A stretch of 64,000 nt of DNA, from assembly GCF_000717335.1 (NCBI RefSeq), contig NZ_JNYZ01000022.1, positions 62,001-126,000 on the forward strand, written 5' to 3'. The notes under the pieces are model-generated. The model worked only from the letters and a program-made list of their open reading frames with translations. It was not told the DNA's origin and searched no databases. The position numbers and the translations under genes were made by a program. This DNA comes from Amycolatopsis jejuensis. GTDB lineage: Bacteria; Actinomycetota; Actinomycetes; Mycobacteriales; Pseudonocardiaceae. Shown piece by piece: positions 25,327-34,135 of this stretch; positions within the stretch are counted from its first letter, which is position 1, and each line of letters begins with the position of its first letter.

Positions 25327-27828
25327 ATGCTGCCCGCTGTGTATCTCGGTGCCCGAATCGGAGTGCTCGCCTCGCCGCTGCAGGATTACCTGCGCAACCC
25401 CGGCGCCGTCGTGCACACGGTTCTCGCTGGGTTGCGTGACATCGCGGTGTCATGGGGACCGGTCATCGGTCCGGCACTCGTGCTCGCAATGACCGCCGTC
25501 ATAGCTGGACGCCGCTGGTGGACACGGCGATGCCATGGCCGGATGGCCGTCGATGCCCGAGTGATCACCGTGCTGGCCCCGCCCACGGTGGATCCGGATG
25601 GTGCAGGAGCGTTGTATTCCAACCTGGTCGGGCTGCTCCGCCCCGGATGGAAGCGACGGGTACATGGCCAGCCGCACGTCGTGTGGGAGTACGTGTTCTC
25701 CCACACCGGAGTCGCCCTGCGGTTGTGGCTCCCCGGCGTCGTGCCGCCCGGGATGGCCGAACGCGCCGTCGAGGCCGCGTGGCCCGGCGCGCACACCCGC
25801 ACAGCCCCAGCCAAACCACCGATCCCCCTGTCCAGCCCGCCAGGGAAAAACGTCGAAGCTGCGGGTGGTGAACTGCGTCTCGCCCGCAGCGAGGCCTTGC
25901 CGATCCGGTCCGAGTTCCCGACCGATCCGGCGCGGGCGTTGCTGGGCGCGCCGGTCGGGCTGGCCATGCACGAACGCGCGGTGGTCCAGATCCTCGCGCG
26001 ACCCGTCACCGGCGCACGCGTCCGGAAAGCTCGACGGGCCGCGCGCCGCGTCCGCGCCGGTAGCTCGACCCGGCTGGCCGGTCGGCTCCTGGACCTGATG
26101 ACCCCACACACCGGTGCACGCAAGCCCAGCACGACCACGAAGAAGCCGGTCACCGACCACCAGACCGCGCTCGAAAACTCCGCGCAGGACCGGGTCATCG
26201 TGGCCAAACAGCGCGGCTCCCAATACGAAACCCGGATCCGGTACGCCGTGGCCACACTGGTCGACGAGCACGCAGCCGCCGTGGAGCTGGATCGGGTGCG
26301 CGAGCATCTTCGCGGACGTGGCCATGCCATCGCCAGTGCGTTCGCGGCCTACAGCGAGCACAACTACTACCGCCGCGTCCGGCTCGCACACCCAGTCCGC
26401 GCCGTCGCCGAACGCCGCCTCACCTCAGGCGATCTGCTCTCGATCGGCGAACTGGCCGCGCTTGCCCACATCCCGACCGACGAGGCTATCCCCGGGCTGC
26501 AGCGCGCCGGCGCCAAAGCCGTCCCGCCACCACCCGGCATCGCCACCGAAGGCGCCGGAGTGAAGCCGATCGGGATCACCGACTCCGGACACCCGCGCCC
26601 AGTGGGGCTACGCATAGCCGATGCACGCCACCACATCCACATCCTCGGAGCGACGGGTTCCGGCAAATCCGAGCTGATGGCACGGATGATCCTCGACGAT
26701 GCCGAAGCCGGCCGCGGCCTGGTCGTCATCGACCCCAAAGGCGACCTGGTCGCCGACACCCTGATGCGCCTCCCCACCCGGCTGGGAGAGAAGGTCATTC
26801 TCTTCGACGCCGACAGCCGCTCCCGCCCGCCGGTACTCAACCCGCTCGAGGGCGACGACACCGCGCGGACCGTCGACAACCTGGTGTCGATCTTCTCCCA
26901 CGTGTACGCCTCCAGCTGGGGCCCACGAACCGAGGACATCCTGCGATCCGGACTCCTGACCCTGCGCCAGCTACCCGGCACACCAACACTGACCGACCTG
27001 CCGAAGCTGCTGACCGTGCCGGCGTTCCGGCAGCGCGCCGTCGAACAGCTCTCCGACGACGTCCTCATCGGGTTCTGGCGCTGGTACGACGACCTGTCCG
27101 ACGCCAGCCGCGCGCAGGTCGTCGCGCCGCTGATGAACAAGCTCCGCGGCCTCCTGCTACGCCCCTTCGTGCGAGCCTCCCTCGCCGGTGGAGAATCCAC
27201 AGTGGACATGGACGCCGTACTCGACGGCGGAATCTGCCTAGTGCGGCTGGGCAAGGACGCACTCGGCCTCGACACCGCACGGCTGATCGGGTCAATCGTG
27301 GTGGCCCGAACCTGGCAAGCCGCAACCAGACGCGCGCGGATACCGCAACGCGAACGACAGGATGCCTCCCTCTACATCGACGAATGCCACAACTTCCTGA
27401 ACCTCGCCTACCCCATGGAGGACATGCTCGCCGAGGCGCGCGGCTACCGGATGTCGATGACCCTGGCCCACCAGTACCTACGGCAGCTACCCCGCGAACT
27501 GGAGGAAGGCATCTCCACCAACGCCCGCTCGAAAATCATCTTCTCCGCCTCACCCGAAGATGCCCACGACCTCGCCCGGCACACCGCACCCCGGCTCTCC
27601 GAACACGACCTCGCCAATCTTGGCCGATTCCACATCGCCGCACGACTGGTACTCGACAGCGAGGAAGCACCCCCATTCACCGCAGTCACCGAGAAGCTTC
27701 CACCGGCAATTCCCGGACGCGCCAAGAAGATCCGCCGCCTCGCCCTGGTCAACACCCAGCCCCCGCGCGCGCAGGAACCAGCCGAGGACGACCGTCCCGC
27801 GCTGGCCGATCCCCGTCGCGCAGCCTGA
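25327..27828 (+). CDS. VirD4/TraG-like coupling ATPase
   Basis: This 833-residue protein is the coupling protein that brings DNA or protein substrates to the channel. One membrane segment lies near the N-terminus (VIGPALVLAMTAVIAG, near 46-62). After a long region specific to Gram-positive systems come Walker A GATGSGKS (441-448), LVVIDPKGDLVADT and Walker B SLYIDECHNF near 682. AHQYLRQLPRELEEGISTNA is the family's later motif. It starts at an ATG with an AGAAGGG site. It is 33 bp from the replication-relaxation gene, and its position after VirB4 is typical once the antisense insertion is ignored. Confidence 0.92.
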   Translation: MLPAVYLGARIGVLASPLQDYLRNPGAVVHTVLAGLRDIAVSWGPVIGPALVLAMTAVIAGRRWWTRRCHGRMAVDARVITVLAPPTVDPDGAGALYSNLVGLLRPGWKRRVHGQPHVVWEYVFSHTGVALRLWLPGVVPPGMAERAVEAAWPGAHTRTAPAKPPIPLSSPPGKNVEAAGGELRLARSEALPIRSEFPTDPARALLGAPVGLAMHERAVVQILARPVTGARVRKARRAARRVRAGSSTRLAGRLLDLMTPHTGARKPSTTTKKPVTDHQTALENSAQDRVIVAKQRGSQYETRIRYAVATLVDEHAAAVELDRVREHLRGRGHAIASAFAAYSEHNYYRRVRLAHPVRAVAERRLTSGDLLSIGELAALAHIPTDEAIPGLQRAGAKAVPPPPGIATEGAGVKPIGITDSGHPRPVGLRIADARHHIHILGATGSGKSELMARMILDDAEAGRGLVVIDPKGDLVADTLMRLPTRLGEKVILFDADSRSRPPVLNPLEGDDTARTVDNLVSIFSHVYASSWGPRTEDILRSGLLTLRQLPGTPTLTDLPKLLTVPAFRQRAVEQLSDDVLIGFWRWYDDLSDASRAQVVAPLMNKLRGLLLRPFVRASLAGGESTVDMDAVLDGGICLVRLGKDALGLDTARLIGSIVVARTWQAATRRARIPQRERQDASLYIDECHNFLNLAYPMEDMLAEARGYRMSMTLAHQYLRQLPRELEEGISTNARSKIIFSASPEDAHDLARHTAPRLSEHDLANLGRFHIAARLVLDSEEAPPFTAVTEKLPPAIPGRAKKIRRLALVNTQPPRAQEPAEDDRPALADPRRAA

Positions 27829-27860
27829 CCCGCAGCCGTGTTCTGGAGGTACCCGACATC

Positions 27861-28883
27861 ATGATCAGCAACCCCACCCCGCAGCGAGAACTGCGCTCAC
27901 ACCGGCCGCAACGTCCCGCACCACGCGTGCTCAACACCGCCGAACACCACGCGTGGCTGGCCGGACACCTCACCGCCCGTGACCGATGGCTCTGCCGGAT
28001 GCTGTTCGAGCACCACGTCCTCACCAGCACCCAGATCATCGACATCGCCTTCCCCAGCCGCCGAGCTGCCAACCTTCGCCTGCGCAATCTGTATCAATGG
28101 GGCGTCGTACACCGGTTCCAACCGCACCGAGACCGCGGCTCACACCCCATGCACTACGTCCTCGACACCGCCGGAGCCGTCGCACTCGCCCGCGAAGACG
28201 GCATCGACCCCAGGGAACTGGGCTACAACCGGGAACGCGAGATCGGACGAGCGTTCTCCCTGCAGCTGGCGCACACCGTCGGTTGCAACGGCCTGTTCAC
28301 CGCCCTGATCCACCGGGCACTCCAGCCCGGCACCACTGGCGCGCTGACGACCTGGTGGTCGGCAGCCCGATGCGGGCGGCACTGGGGCGACATCGTCACC
28401 CCAGACGGCTACGGCCGCTGGCGCGAAGCCGACCGGGACATCGAGTGGTTCATCGAGTTCGACTTCGGCACCGAAACACTGACACGGCTGGCGCGGAAAC
28501 TGGCCCGCTACGAACGCCTCGCCGAGAACACCGGAATCACCACACCCGTGCTGGTGTGGCTGCCGACCGCCGCCCGCGAGGCCAACGCACGTCGCGCCTT
28601 CGCCGACGCACTGCGCGCGCTCAACCGGCCTGATCGCGTACCGGTGGCTACTACCAGCGGCGAGACGACCGACGATCCGCTCGACATGGCCGCGCCCCGC
28701 TGGCGGCGGGTCGAAGACACCCGCACCACCGGACGGGTGCGACTGACCGAGTTGCCCGTGCTGTGGCCAGAGTTACCTGCGTCGCCACCCCTGAGCGAGC
28801 CACGGCCCGCGCCAGCCGCGGCCGGACGTGTCGAGGTAGCGCCGCCGTCGCCGATGCCTCCGCCCGCTCCAGCGGGGCGGTGA
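27861..28883 (+). CDS. Replication-relaxation family protein
   Basis: The 340-residue product matches the replication-relaxation family (PF13814) found in Gram-positive conjugative elements. It has a winged-helix-like start (LTARDRWLCRMLFEHHVLTSTQI), then NLRLRNLYQWGVVHRFQP, and a nuclease-like acidic segment (DRDIEWFIEFDFGTETLTRLARKLARY). The last 70 residues are Pro/Ala rich. The family has been linked to plasmid replication and relaxation, so this is the best candidate here for a relaxase-like or mobilisation function. GGAGG stands about 10 bp before the ATG. It is followed after 7 bp by the NlpC/P60 gene. Confidence 0.78.
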   Translation: MISNPTPQRELRSHRPQRPAPRVLNTAEHHAWLAGHLTARDRWLCRMLFEHHVLTSTQIIDIAFPSRRAANLRLRNLYQWGVVHRFQPHRDRGSHPMHYVLDTAGAVALAREDGIDPRELGYNREREIGRAFSLQLAHTVGCNGLFTALIHRALQPGTTGALTTWWSAARCGRHWGDIVTPDGYGRWREADRDIEWFIEFDFGTETLTRLARKLARYERLAENTGITTPVLVWLPTAAREANARRAFADALRALNRPDRVPVATTSGETTDDPLDMAAPRWRRVEDTRTTGRVRLTELPVLWPELPASPPLSEPRPAPAAAGRVEVAPPSPMPPPAPAGR

Positions 28884-28890
28884 TGCCGCG

Positions 28891-29880
28891 ATGGGTAGGA
28901 TCGCCACGACCGCCGCCGTCCTCGTCGGCGTGCTCATCCTCCTCATCGGCGGCGGCACCATCGCTGTCGTCCAAGCCGTATTCGAGAGCTCCGGTGAGAA
29001 TTGCGCCCCAGCCGGAGCGACAGCAACATCCGCAGCCGGCTACGGCCCAGAGCAGATGGTCAACGCGGCGACGATTGTCGCTGTGGGCAAGCGCATGAAC
29101 GTGCCCCCGCAGGGCATGGTCGTCGCGGTCGACGCGGCGATCACTGAGTCGCAACTGCAGAACCTCGACCACGGCGACCGCGACAGCATAGGCCTGTTCC
29201 AGCAACGACCCTCGCAAGGCTGGGGCAGCGTTGCTCAGATCATGAACCCGGCCTTCAGCAGCGAGATGTTCTACCGACGCCTCATGACGGTACCGGACTG
29301 GCAGAACATGAGCGTTGCAGCAGCAGCCCAACACGTTCAGCGGTCAGGATTTCCCGACCGCTACGCAAAATACGAACAGGCCGCCCGCCAGATCGTCGGC
29401 GCCGTCCTCGGAGCAACCTGCGCCCCCGGAGCTGCGCCAACTGCAGCAAGCGGACGGGCGAAGCAAGTAATCGATGCGGCATGGTCTCAGCTCGGAGTGA
29501 CCTACGCCTGGGGTGGCGGCACAGCGGCTGGACCGAGCCGCGGCATCCGCGACGGTGGCGTCGCCGACCAGCACGGTGACTACGCCAAAGTGGGTTTCGA
29601 CTGCAGCGGTCTCACTCTGTTCGCCTACGCCCAGGTTGGCATTTCGCTGCCCCACCAAAGCCAAGCCCAGTTTGCGTTGGGCACCCGGATTGCCAAGTCG
29701 GCCGGACTGGCTGCGCTACGGCCCGCCGACCTGGTCTTCTACAGCCCGGGGAGAATCCACCACGTCGGCATTTACCTCGGCGACGGACAGATGATCAACG
29801 CCTACGAATCCGGCACCTTCGTCCGGGTCGAGCCGGTCAACCTAGGCGAGTACGCCGGTGGTGTGCGGCTCCTGCCGTGA
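28891..29880 (+). CDS. NlpC/P60 cell-wall hydrolase of the T4SS (VirB1-like)
   Basis: A single N-terminal membrane anchor (AAVLVGVLILLIGGGTIAVV) is followed by a lysozyme-like segment, with the probable catalytic Glu in ITESQLQNLDHGDRDSIGLFQQRP near residues 85-107. A C-terminal NlpC/P60 domain carries the catalytic Cys238 (FDCSGL) and His near 290 (RIHHVGIYLGDG). It would open the peptidoglycan so the conjugation channel can cross the wall. The two-domain form is usual in Gram-positive conjugation operons. It closes the rightward T4SS gene set. Confidence 0.9.
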   Translation: MGRIATTAAVLVGVLILLIGGGTIAVVQAVFESSGENCAPAGATATSAAGYGPEQMVNAATIVAVGKRMNVPPQGMVVAVDAAITESQLQNLDHGDRDSIGLFQQRPSQGWGSVAQIMNPAFSSEMFYRRLMTVPDWQNMSVAAAAQHVQRSGFPDRYAKYEQAARQIVGAVLGATCAPGAAPTAASGRAKQVIDAAWSQLGVTYAWGGGTAAGPSRGIRDGGVADQHGDYAKVGFDCSGLTLFAYAQVGISLPHQSQAQFALGTRIAKSAGLAALRPADLVFYSPGRIHHVGIYLGDGQMINAYESGTFVRVEPVNLGEYAGGVRLLP

Positions 29881-29901
29881 CAAGCGGGGATCGAACCCGC
29901 C
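29881..29901 (-). other. tRNA T-arm-like sequence
   Basis: On the minus strand the text reads GCGGG-TTCGATC-CCCGC, a perfect T-stem and loop, followed by TTGTCA. No matching 5' acceptor strand or clear anticodon arm is found upstream, so a working tRNA is not supported. It may be a leftover of an integration event or chance. Confidence 0.3.
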
Positions 29902-30115
29902 TTGGTGCCTCGGTCGGCGACGGTCAACTGCCTATCCACCGAGACGCTGCAGCTTGGATGCCTGGGCCCCTTCGGCTCAGCATGCCGAGAGCGAGGTCCG
30001 CGTAGTTGAAGGCAACAAGCGTGCCGTTCGTGGCGTGCATCACGGCTAACTACCCGCTGTAACAGATTTCTTGATCGACACGAGTCCGATGTGACTGAAG
30101 ACGGAGGATTGTTCG

Positions 30116-30475
30116 ATGCGCGTTCAGACTGGCTGCCGGGACTGCAAGCGCTGCAACAACTCGGCTGCGGCGGAGGCCGGGAGGAAGCTCGGGAAGCTGA
30201 CGGCGAACGTCATGACGATGGGTTCCGTCGCTGCCGTCCAGGCGTTCACCGGCAACTGCCGCGCGTGTGGACACAAGAAATCCCTGCACGGCGTCACCGG
30301 TGAAGCCCTGCCGGTCGAGGTGGTAACGCCGGTGCCAGCTCAGGAACCGGTGCCTGTCCCGCCGCCGACTCCCGTAACACCATCTCCCGGCTGGTATCCG
30401 TCGCCGAACCAGCCCGGTCAGTTGCAGTGGTGGGACGGCGCGCAGTGGACGCCGTCCTACTCTCCCGCCAACTAG
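30116..30475 (+). CDS. DUF2510-domain protein with zinc-knuckle-like start
   Basis: The 119-residue protein begins with two Cys pairs (CRDCKRC, then CRACGHKKSLHG) that may bind zinc. A Pro-rich linker follows, and it ends in the DUF2510 motif GWYPSPNQPGQLQWWDGAQW. DUF2510 is a short actinobacterial motif of unknown role, often at the ends of membrane proteins. There is no membrane segment here. GGAGG stands 8 bp before the ATG. It lies alone between the conjugation operon and the NUDIX gene. Confidence 0.75.
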   Translation: MRVQTGCRDCKRCNNSAAAEAGRKLGKLTANVMTMGSVAAVQAFTGNCRACGHKKSLHGVTGEALPVEVVTPVPAQEPVPVPPPTPVTPSPGWYPSPNQPGQLQWWDGAQWTPSYSPAN

Positions 30476-30618
30476 TCGCGAACCGGCACCGCGAGCTTCG
30501 GCGTACCACGCCACACGCCCCGGTGTCTCATAGAGGGCTGGTTCGGTGGCCGTGTAGATGGTGCCACGGCTTCGGCCTGAGGGGCTGCGGCCGGTTCCCA
30601 GTCCGGTACGTTGAGTGC

Positions 30619-31179
30619 ATGGATTCCAACCCGCCTTCGGAGCAGACGCGGTGGACCATCCACGGCGAGCGCTTGATCGACGACACGCGCCGGCTTCGGC
30701 TCAGTATCGCGTCGGTGGAGTTGCCGGACGGCGTCAAGTTCGAGCAGTACGTCATGCGGTCGCCGAAGGCCGCGATGATGGTGGTGCTCGATGACGCGCT
30801 GGAGAACGTCCTGATGATGTGGCGGCACCGGTGGATCTTCGATCGGTGGGTGTGGGAGCTGCCCGGCGGTTACGTCGACCCGGACGAAGACCCAGTGGTC
30901 ACGGCGGCGCGTGAGGTGGAGGAGGAGACGGGTTGGCGGCCGCGTACGAGTGAGCCGTTGGTCTCCTTGCAGCCGAATGTGGGTATGGCGGACGCGGAGA
31001 ACCTGCTGTTCCTCTCCCGCGGCGCGGAATACATCGGCGACGACGTGGACGTCAACGAGGCGGAACGGATCGCCTGGATCCCACTTGGCTCGGTGCGCGA
31101 ACGCATCGCGAAGGGCGAGATCTTGGGTGCATCGTCGCAGGTCGGCCTGCTGCACGTGCTCGCGTTTCCACCGGCGTAG
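30619..31179 (+). CDS. NUDIX hydrolase
   Basis: The 186-residue protein holds a full NUDIX box, G-YVDPD-E-DPVVTAA-REVEEETGW (near residues 80-102), which binds the metal and cleaves a nucleoside diphosphate linked to another group. The preceding WRHRWIFDRWVWELPGGY is typical of the ADP-ribose pyrophosphatase-like branch. The substrate cannot be set from sequence. The ATG at 30619 removes a non-homologous extension. It converges tail to tail with the XRE-TPR regulator, the two stops being adjacent at 31179/31180. NUDIX genes of this kind are common passengers in actinomycete mobile elements. Confidence 0.87.
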   Translation: MDSNPPSEQTRWTIHGERLIDDTRRLRLSIASVELPDGVKFEQYVMRSPKAAMMVVLDDALENVLMMWRHRWIFDRWVWELPGGYVDPDEDPVVTAAREVEEETGWRPRTSEPLVSLQPNVGMADAENLLFLSRGAEYIGDDVDVNEAERIAWIPLGSVRERIAKGEILGASSQVGLLHVLAFPPA

Positions 31180-32637
31180 TCAGATCCTGGGTGTGGCGAG
31201 TCCGACCTGGTCCATCTCGCGGTACAGGGCGCGGACCTCAGCGGTGCGGTACGGGGCGAGTCGTCGGGCCACGTCGCCCAGGTAGGCAGTGGCGCGGACT
31301 GAGCGCACGCTCCCGGCCATCCGTACGGCCGCCTTGGCACTTGCGCATGCCTCGTCGACCCGGCGCTGATCGGCGAGTGCGGAGGCGAGCAGCGCCGTGT
31401 TGAACAGCTTGCCGCGGTCGTACCCGTCGCTCATGTCGAGGGAGCGGCGGGCGAATCGTTCGGCGTCGGGGGCCATGCCGAGGTCACGGAAGGCGTGTGC
31501 GAATTTGGCTGCCATGTATGGGGCGTCAAAGTAGCTCAACCAGGCTGGGCTGTTGGCAGGGTTGATCCGTTCGAACGCGGTTTCGGCACGGCGCAGGGCG
31601 TCCATGCAGCCGCCGCGGTCGTTCTGCATCGCGAGGCCGTGTGCTTCCATGACGGCGGATTCCGCTTGCAGCGCGGGGATTCCCGCTCGCGCGGCGGATT
31701 GGTGGGCGGCGAGAGCGAGGTCGACCGCCGCGTCACCGCTGCCGAGGAAGGCGGCGTGGTGGCTCATCGCGGCGAGCATTTCCCCGGCGAGAGCCTCGTC
31801 TCCGGCATGCTGGCACAGGCGCAGCGCTTCACGTAGGTGCGTGCGTCCGTCACTGGCGTGTCCGACGTCGTAGGCCATCCAACCGGCGAGTTGTCGCATC
31901 TCGGCCGCGGCGGTGAACAGCTCACGGCGCAAGCTCCCGATGATGCTGGTGTCGTCCAACATCGGCTTCACGGTGGACTCGAAGTAGGCGTTGAGTGCGG
32001 TGCGGCTGTGTCCGCCGCCGAAACGGTTGTCCGCCGCCCGATACGCCTTGGTCATGCTGCGGATGTCCTCGACGTTCGCAAGCCCCTCCGTAGTCGCGGC
32101 AGTCGGTGTGCTGCCCAGCAGGCTGGCGCCGACCGTCGCGACGCCCACGGCTGTGGACTTGAGGAATTGCCTTCGCTGCACATCATCTCCAGTGATCTCA
32201 CGGACTGCCCGCAGCGTAGGAGCCGAGCCGACTGTGTCATATCCGTCGGAGTGTTGCGCGGACAGCGTGAACCACAGATGCTCCTGCGGGATACGGAGGA
32301 TCTGGCACCAACGGTCCAGCTTGGCCAGATCGGTGACCGGACCGGCAGCGCGCTCCATGCTGCTGATGCGGCCCTGCGCGAGACCGAACCAATCCGCGAC
32401 CGTGGCCTGCCGAATCCCGTGCGCGCGGCGATAGGCGCGCAGCAACCGGCCGAAGTGCCGGTCCGTGATCGCGTCCTGGACCTCCTGCCGAGCCCAGAAA
32501 TCGCCCCCGGAGCGAGGCACTTCGCCGCTTGAAGCCTGCTCCGCTTTCACGCAGGGACTGCACTGGTCTCCGCGGTTGTCGGCGGCGAGCGGGGCGGAGC
32601 AGGTTCGGCATCGTCGTCGGGTCCGGGATGAGGTCAC
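31180..32637 (-). CDS. XRE-family regulator with TPR-like C-terminus
   Basis: Cys pairs near the start (CRTCSAPL, then CSPC) precede an HTH of the Cro/C1 type: FGRLLRAYRRAHGIRQATVADW, then GLAQGRISSMERAAG. The long C-terminal half is an array of helices resembling tetratricopeptide repeats (for example LREALRLCQHAGDEALAGEML and AERFARRSLDMSDGY). An internal hydrophobic patch with an LKSTAVGVATVGASLL run looks like a twin-arginine-like remnant seen in this regulator family. GGAG stands 6 bp before the GTG at 32637. The ATG at 32643 is 2 codons upstream but has no spacing. A palindromic site 66 bp upstream is a likely autoregulatory operator. Confidence 0.8.
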   Translation of the reverse strand: MTSSRTRRRCRTCSAPLAADNRGDQCSPCVKAEQASSGEVPRSGGDFWARQEVQDAITDRHFGRLLRAYRRAHGIRQATVADWFGLAQGRISSMERAAGPVTDLAKLDRWCQILRIPQEHLWFTLSAQHSDGYDTVGSAPTLRAVREITGDDVQRRQFLKSTAVGVATVGASLLGSTPTAATTEGLANVEDIRSMTKAYRAADNRFGGGHSRTALNAYFESTVKPMLDDTSIIGSLRRELFTAAAEMRQLAGWMAYDVGHASDGRTHLREALRLCQHAGDEALAGEMLAAMSHHAAFLGSGDAAVDLALAAHQSAARAGIPALQAESAVMEAHGLAMQNDRGGCMDALRRAETAFERINPANSPAWLSYFDAPYMAAKFAHAFRDLGMAPDAERFARRSLDMSDGYDRGKLFNTALLASALADQRRVDEACASAKAAVRMAGSVRSVRATAYLGDVARRLAPYRTAEVRALYREMDQVGLATPRI

Positions 32638-33042
32638 GGGCATCTCCGCTTGCTGGTAGTAAGAGACAGCATACTGCCTGTAGCCATCGGTGCTGACCAG
32701 CGAATATCTGTCCGACAGATATTTTGCGGCCGGATATCGCTCGCCGGGATTCGCGATCGTGCTCGGGTGTTCGAGGCTTCCCCGCATCACTTCGGACAGC
32801 AGGAGGCCGCCCGTGCAGGTCGATGCAAGGCAGGTAGCGGGCGGGCGCGTCGTTCCGCGGGAGCTGGCCAGTACCGCGCGCCGAGGCTCCGTGGCCGTCC
32901 GCCGCCCCTCTACAAGCAGGCACCGGGACCGTTCTTCCCGAACCGCGGTGGGCGGTTCCGGTGCCACCCATCCCAAGGACGTGTTCGCCATGAACCACAA
33001 TTCCGGCGCCGCAGCGTGGTCGCACCAGTTTTGGAGCGCCCG
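32638..33042. promoter_or_regulatory. Divergent intergenic region of the toxin locus
   Basis: About 400 bp separate the XRE-TPR regulator from the rightward small-gene run. The half nearest the regulator holds the palindrome at 32703-32723 and a TATGCT text that could serve as a minus-strand -10. The rest shows no gene that I can support. Confidence 0.45.
32703..32723. promoter_or_regulatory. Perfect 9-bp inverted repeat, likely operator
   Basis: AATATCTGT-CCG-ACAGATATT is an exact palindrome with a 3-bp centre, AT-rich against a GC-rich background. A GGATATC text follows 9 bp later. The site lies just upstream of the XRE-TPR regulator, which I infer to be the protein that binds it. Confidence 0.6.
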
Positions 33043-33360
33043 ATGATTGCCATGGACGCCATGCACCCGTCGCCGACGCAGGTCCGCATGCGCGAACTCG
33101 CACAGCAAGCAGCGCAGTCCGGTTTCGCGTTGTCCCGGCTTTTGACAGCCGGGTCCACAGTCGGCGTCGAACGCCGGATCGGCGACTATGTCGACCGGAT
33201 GATCCTCAACACGCAGCGTGGCCTGCCCTCCATGATTTTCCGCTACGAGTGGGATTCCGACTACCCATGGACCGGCACCGCCCAGCCGGAAGCGGTCGAC
33301 TACGAGCAGGGCGAGATCACCGACATCCTCACGACCGCCGTGACATGGGCCCGGCTATGA
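33043..33360 (+). CDS. Small protein, first gene of the toxin-side run
   Basis: The 105-residue protein is mostly helical at first (RMRELAQQAAQSGFALSRLL) and then has FRYEWDSDYPWTGTAQPEAV. I do not recognise it. GGAG lies 6 bp before the ATG at 33043, and another ATG at 33052 is possible. It faces away from the XRE-TPR regulator and is followed after 30 bp by another small gene in the same direction. It could be the regulator's partner, as short proteins often pair with such regulators in actinomycetes, but this is only context. Confidence 0.6.
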   Translation: MIAMDAMHPSPTQVRMRELAQQAAQSGFALSRLLTAGSTVGVERRIGDYVDRMILNTQRGLPSMIFRYEWDSDYPWTGTAQPEAVDYEQGEITDILTTAVTWARL

Positions 33361-33390
33361 CGGTCCGGCACACCGAGTTGGGAGCACGTC

Positions 33391-33669
33391 GTGGACTTCC
33401 TCGTTGGTCGTGGTCTGTTCAATCGGGAGCTGCACCGGGTGCACCCGGGGAACGCGACCCGTTTGCACGCGCAGGGGCGGCATTTCGCATTGGCCGAGTG
33501 CGGAAAGGCGTGCGTCCTCGTGTCGGCGCAGCAACGGTTCCCGGTCCTGATGTGGTGCATCGACTGCATGGTCTGCGGCGAGACAGAGCAGCTGCCCGCG
33601 GTGGTGATCCCGACGCAGCCGTCCGAAGACCTGATGCGGCGCGTTCTGGCTGGGCTGCAACACCTGTGA
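33391..33669 (+). CDS. Small Cys-containing hypothetical protein
   Basis: The 92-residue product begins MDFLVGRGLFNRELHRVHPG and contains WCIDCMVCGE near residue 55, a Cys cluster that may bind metal. It ends MRRVLAGLQHL. I do not recognise the family. The start is a GTG with GGGAG 7 bp upstream. Its stop overlaps a possible GTG start of the next tiny gene (GTGA), so the genes look translationally linked. Confidence 0.6.
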   Translation: MDFLVGRGLFNRELHRVHPGNATRLHAQGRHFALAECGKACVLVSAQQRFPVLMWCIDCMVCGETEQLPAVVIPTQPSEDLMRRVLAGLQHL

Positions 33670-33707
33670 CGGTGTCGTCGCTCGCGCAGGTCGAGGAGGT
33701 GGATGCG

Positions 33708-33791
33708 ATGGGCGTGTGGAAGCAGGACGACGGGACCGAGGTCATCACGGATCCCGACACCGGGGAGGTCATCGAGGACGACGGGCAGTGA
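33708..33791 (+). CDS. 27-residue acidic peptide
   Basis: The short frame MGVWKQDDGTEVITDPDTG carries a strong GGAGG site 8 bp before the ATG. Its 27 residues are unusually acidic and contain two similar turns (DDGTEVI and DTGEVIE). If translation began at the overlapping GTG at 33666, 14 more residues would be added. I do not recognise it. It lies in the same direction as the neighbouring small genes and 89 bp before the helical protein. Confidence 0.45.
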   Translation: MGVWKQDDGTEVITDPDTGEVIEDDGQ

Positions 33792-33880
33792 TTCTTCCGG
33801 TCGCCGGGCTCGCCCCGACCGTGCCTGGCGACCGGAGCTCCACCAGCTGAGACGCAGCACCCAACGAAGAGGAGAACCCC

Positions 33881-34135
33881 TTGTCGATCCAGGAGCAAGC
33901 GCAGCAACTGGGCGCACTGGCTGAACAGGTTCCCAGCGGCCAGGCGCAAGGCTTGATCAGCGACTTGCAGAACCTCCAGCAGCAAGTCGAGTCGATCATG
34001 GGAGCAACCGGTGGGGCGCAGGAAATCCAGGGCGTCATCAATGCGGCAATCCAGCAGATCGACGCCATCGGCCAGGCCCTGGAACAGGTCAAAGCGACCA
34101 TTACGCAGAGGGCGCAGTACCACCAGCAGGGATGA
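33881..34135 (+). CDS. 84-residue helical partner of the deaminase toxin
   Basis: The small all-helical protein aligns with the first ~75 residues of the toxin encoded next. Both share the pattern ALAxxVP(S/T) followed by amphipathic helices, and end similarly (VKATITQRA here, VQQTIRSVA in the toxin). That makes it a paralogue of the toxin's N-terminal domain and a likely binding partner, as WXG100-type pairs are. It has no WXG motif and no signal peptide. The start is a TTG, supported by GAGGAG 7 bp upstream. The stop overlaps the toxin start as ATGA, which would link their amounts. Confidence 0.78.
   Translation: MSIQEQAQQLGALAEQVPSGQAQGLISDLQNLQQQVESIMGATGGAQEIQGVINAAIQQIDAIGQALEQVKATITQRAQYHQQG

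Noticed and set aside
29881..29960. A full tRNA gene on the minus strand
   Set aside because: Only the T-arm fits; no 5' acceptor strand, and no clean D-arm or anticodon arm could be paired.
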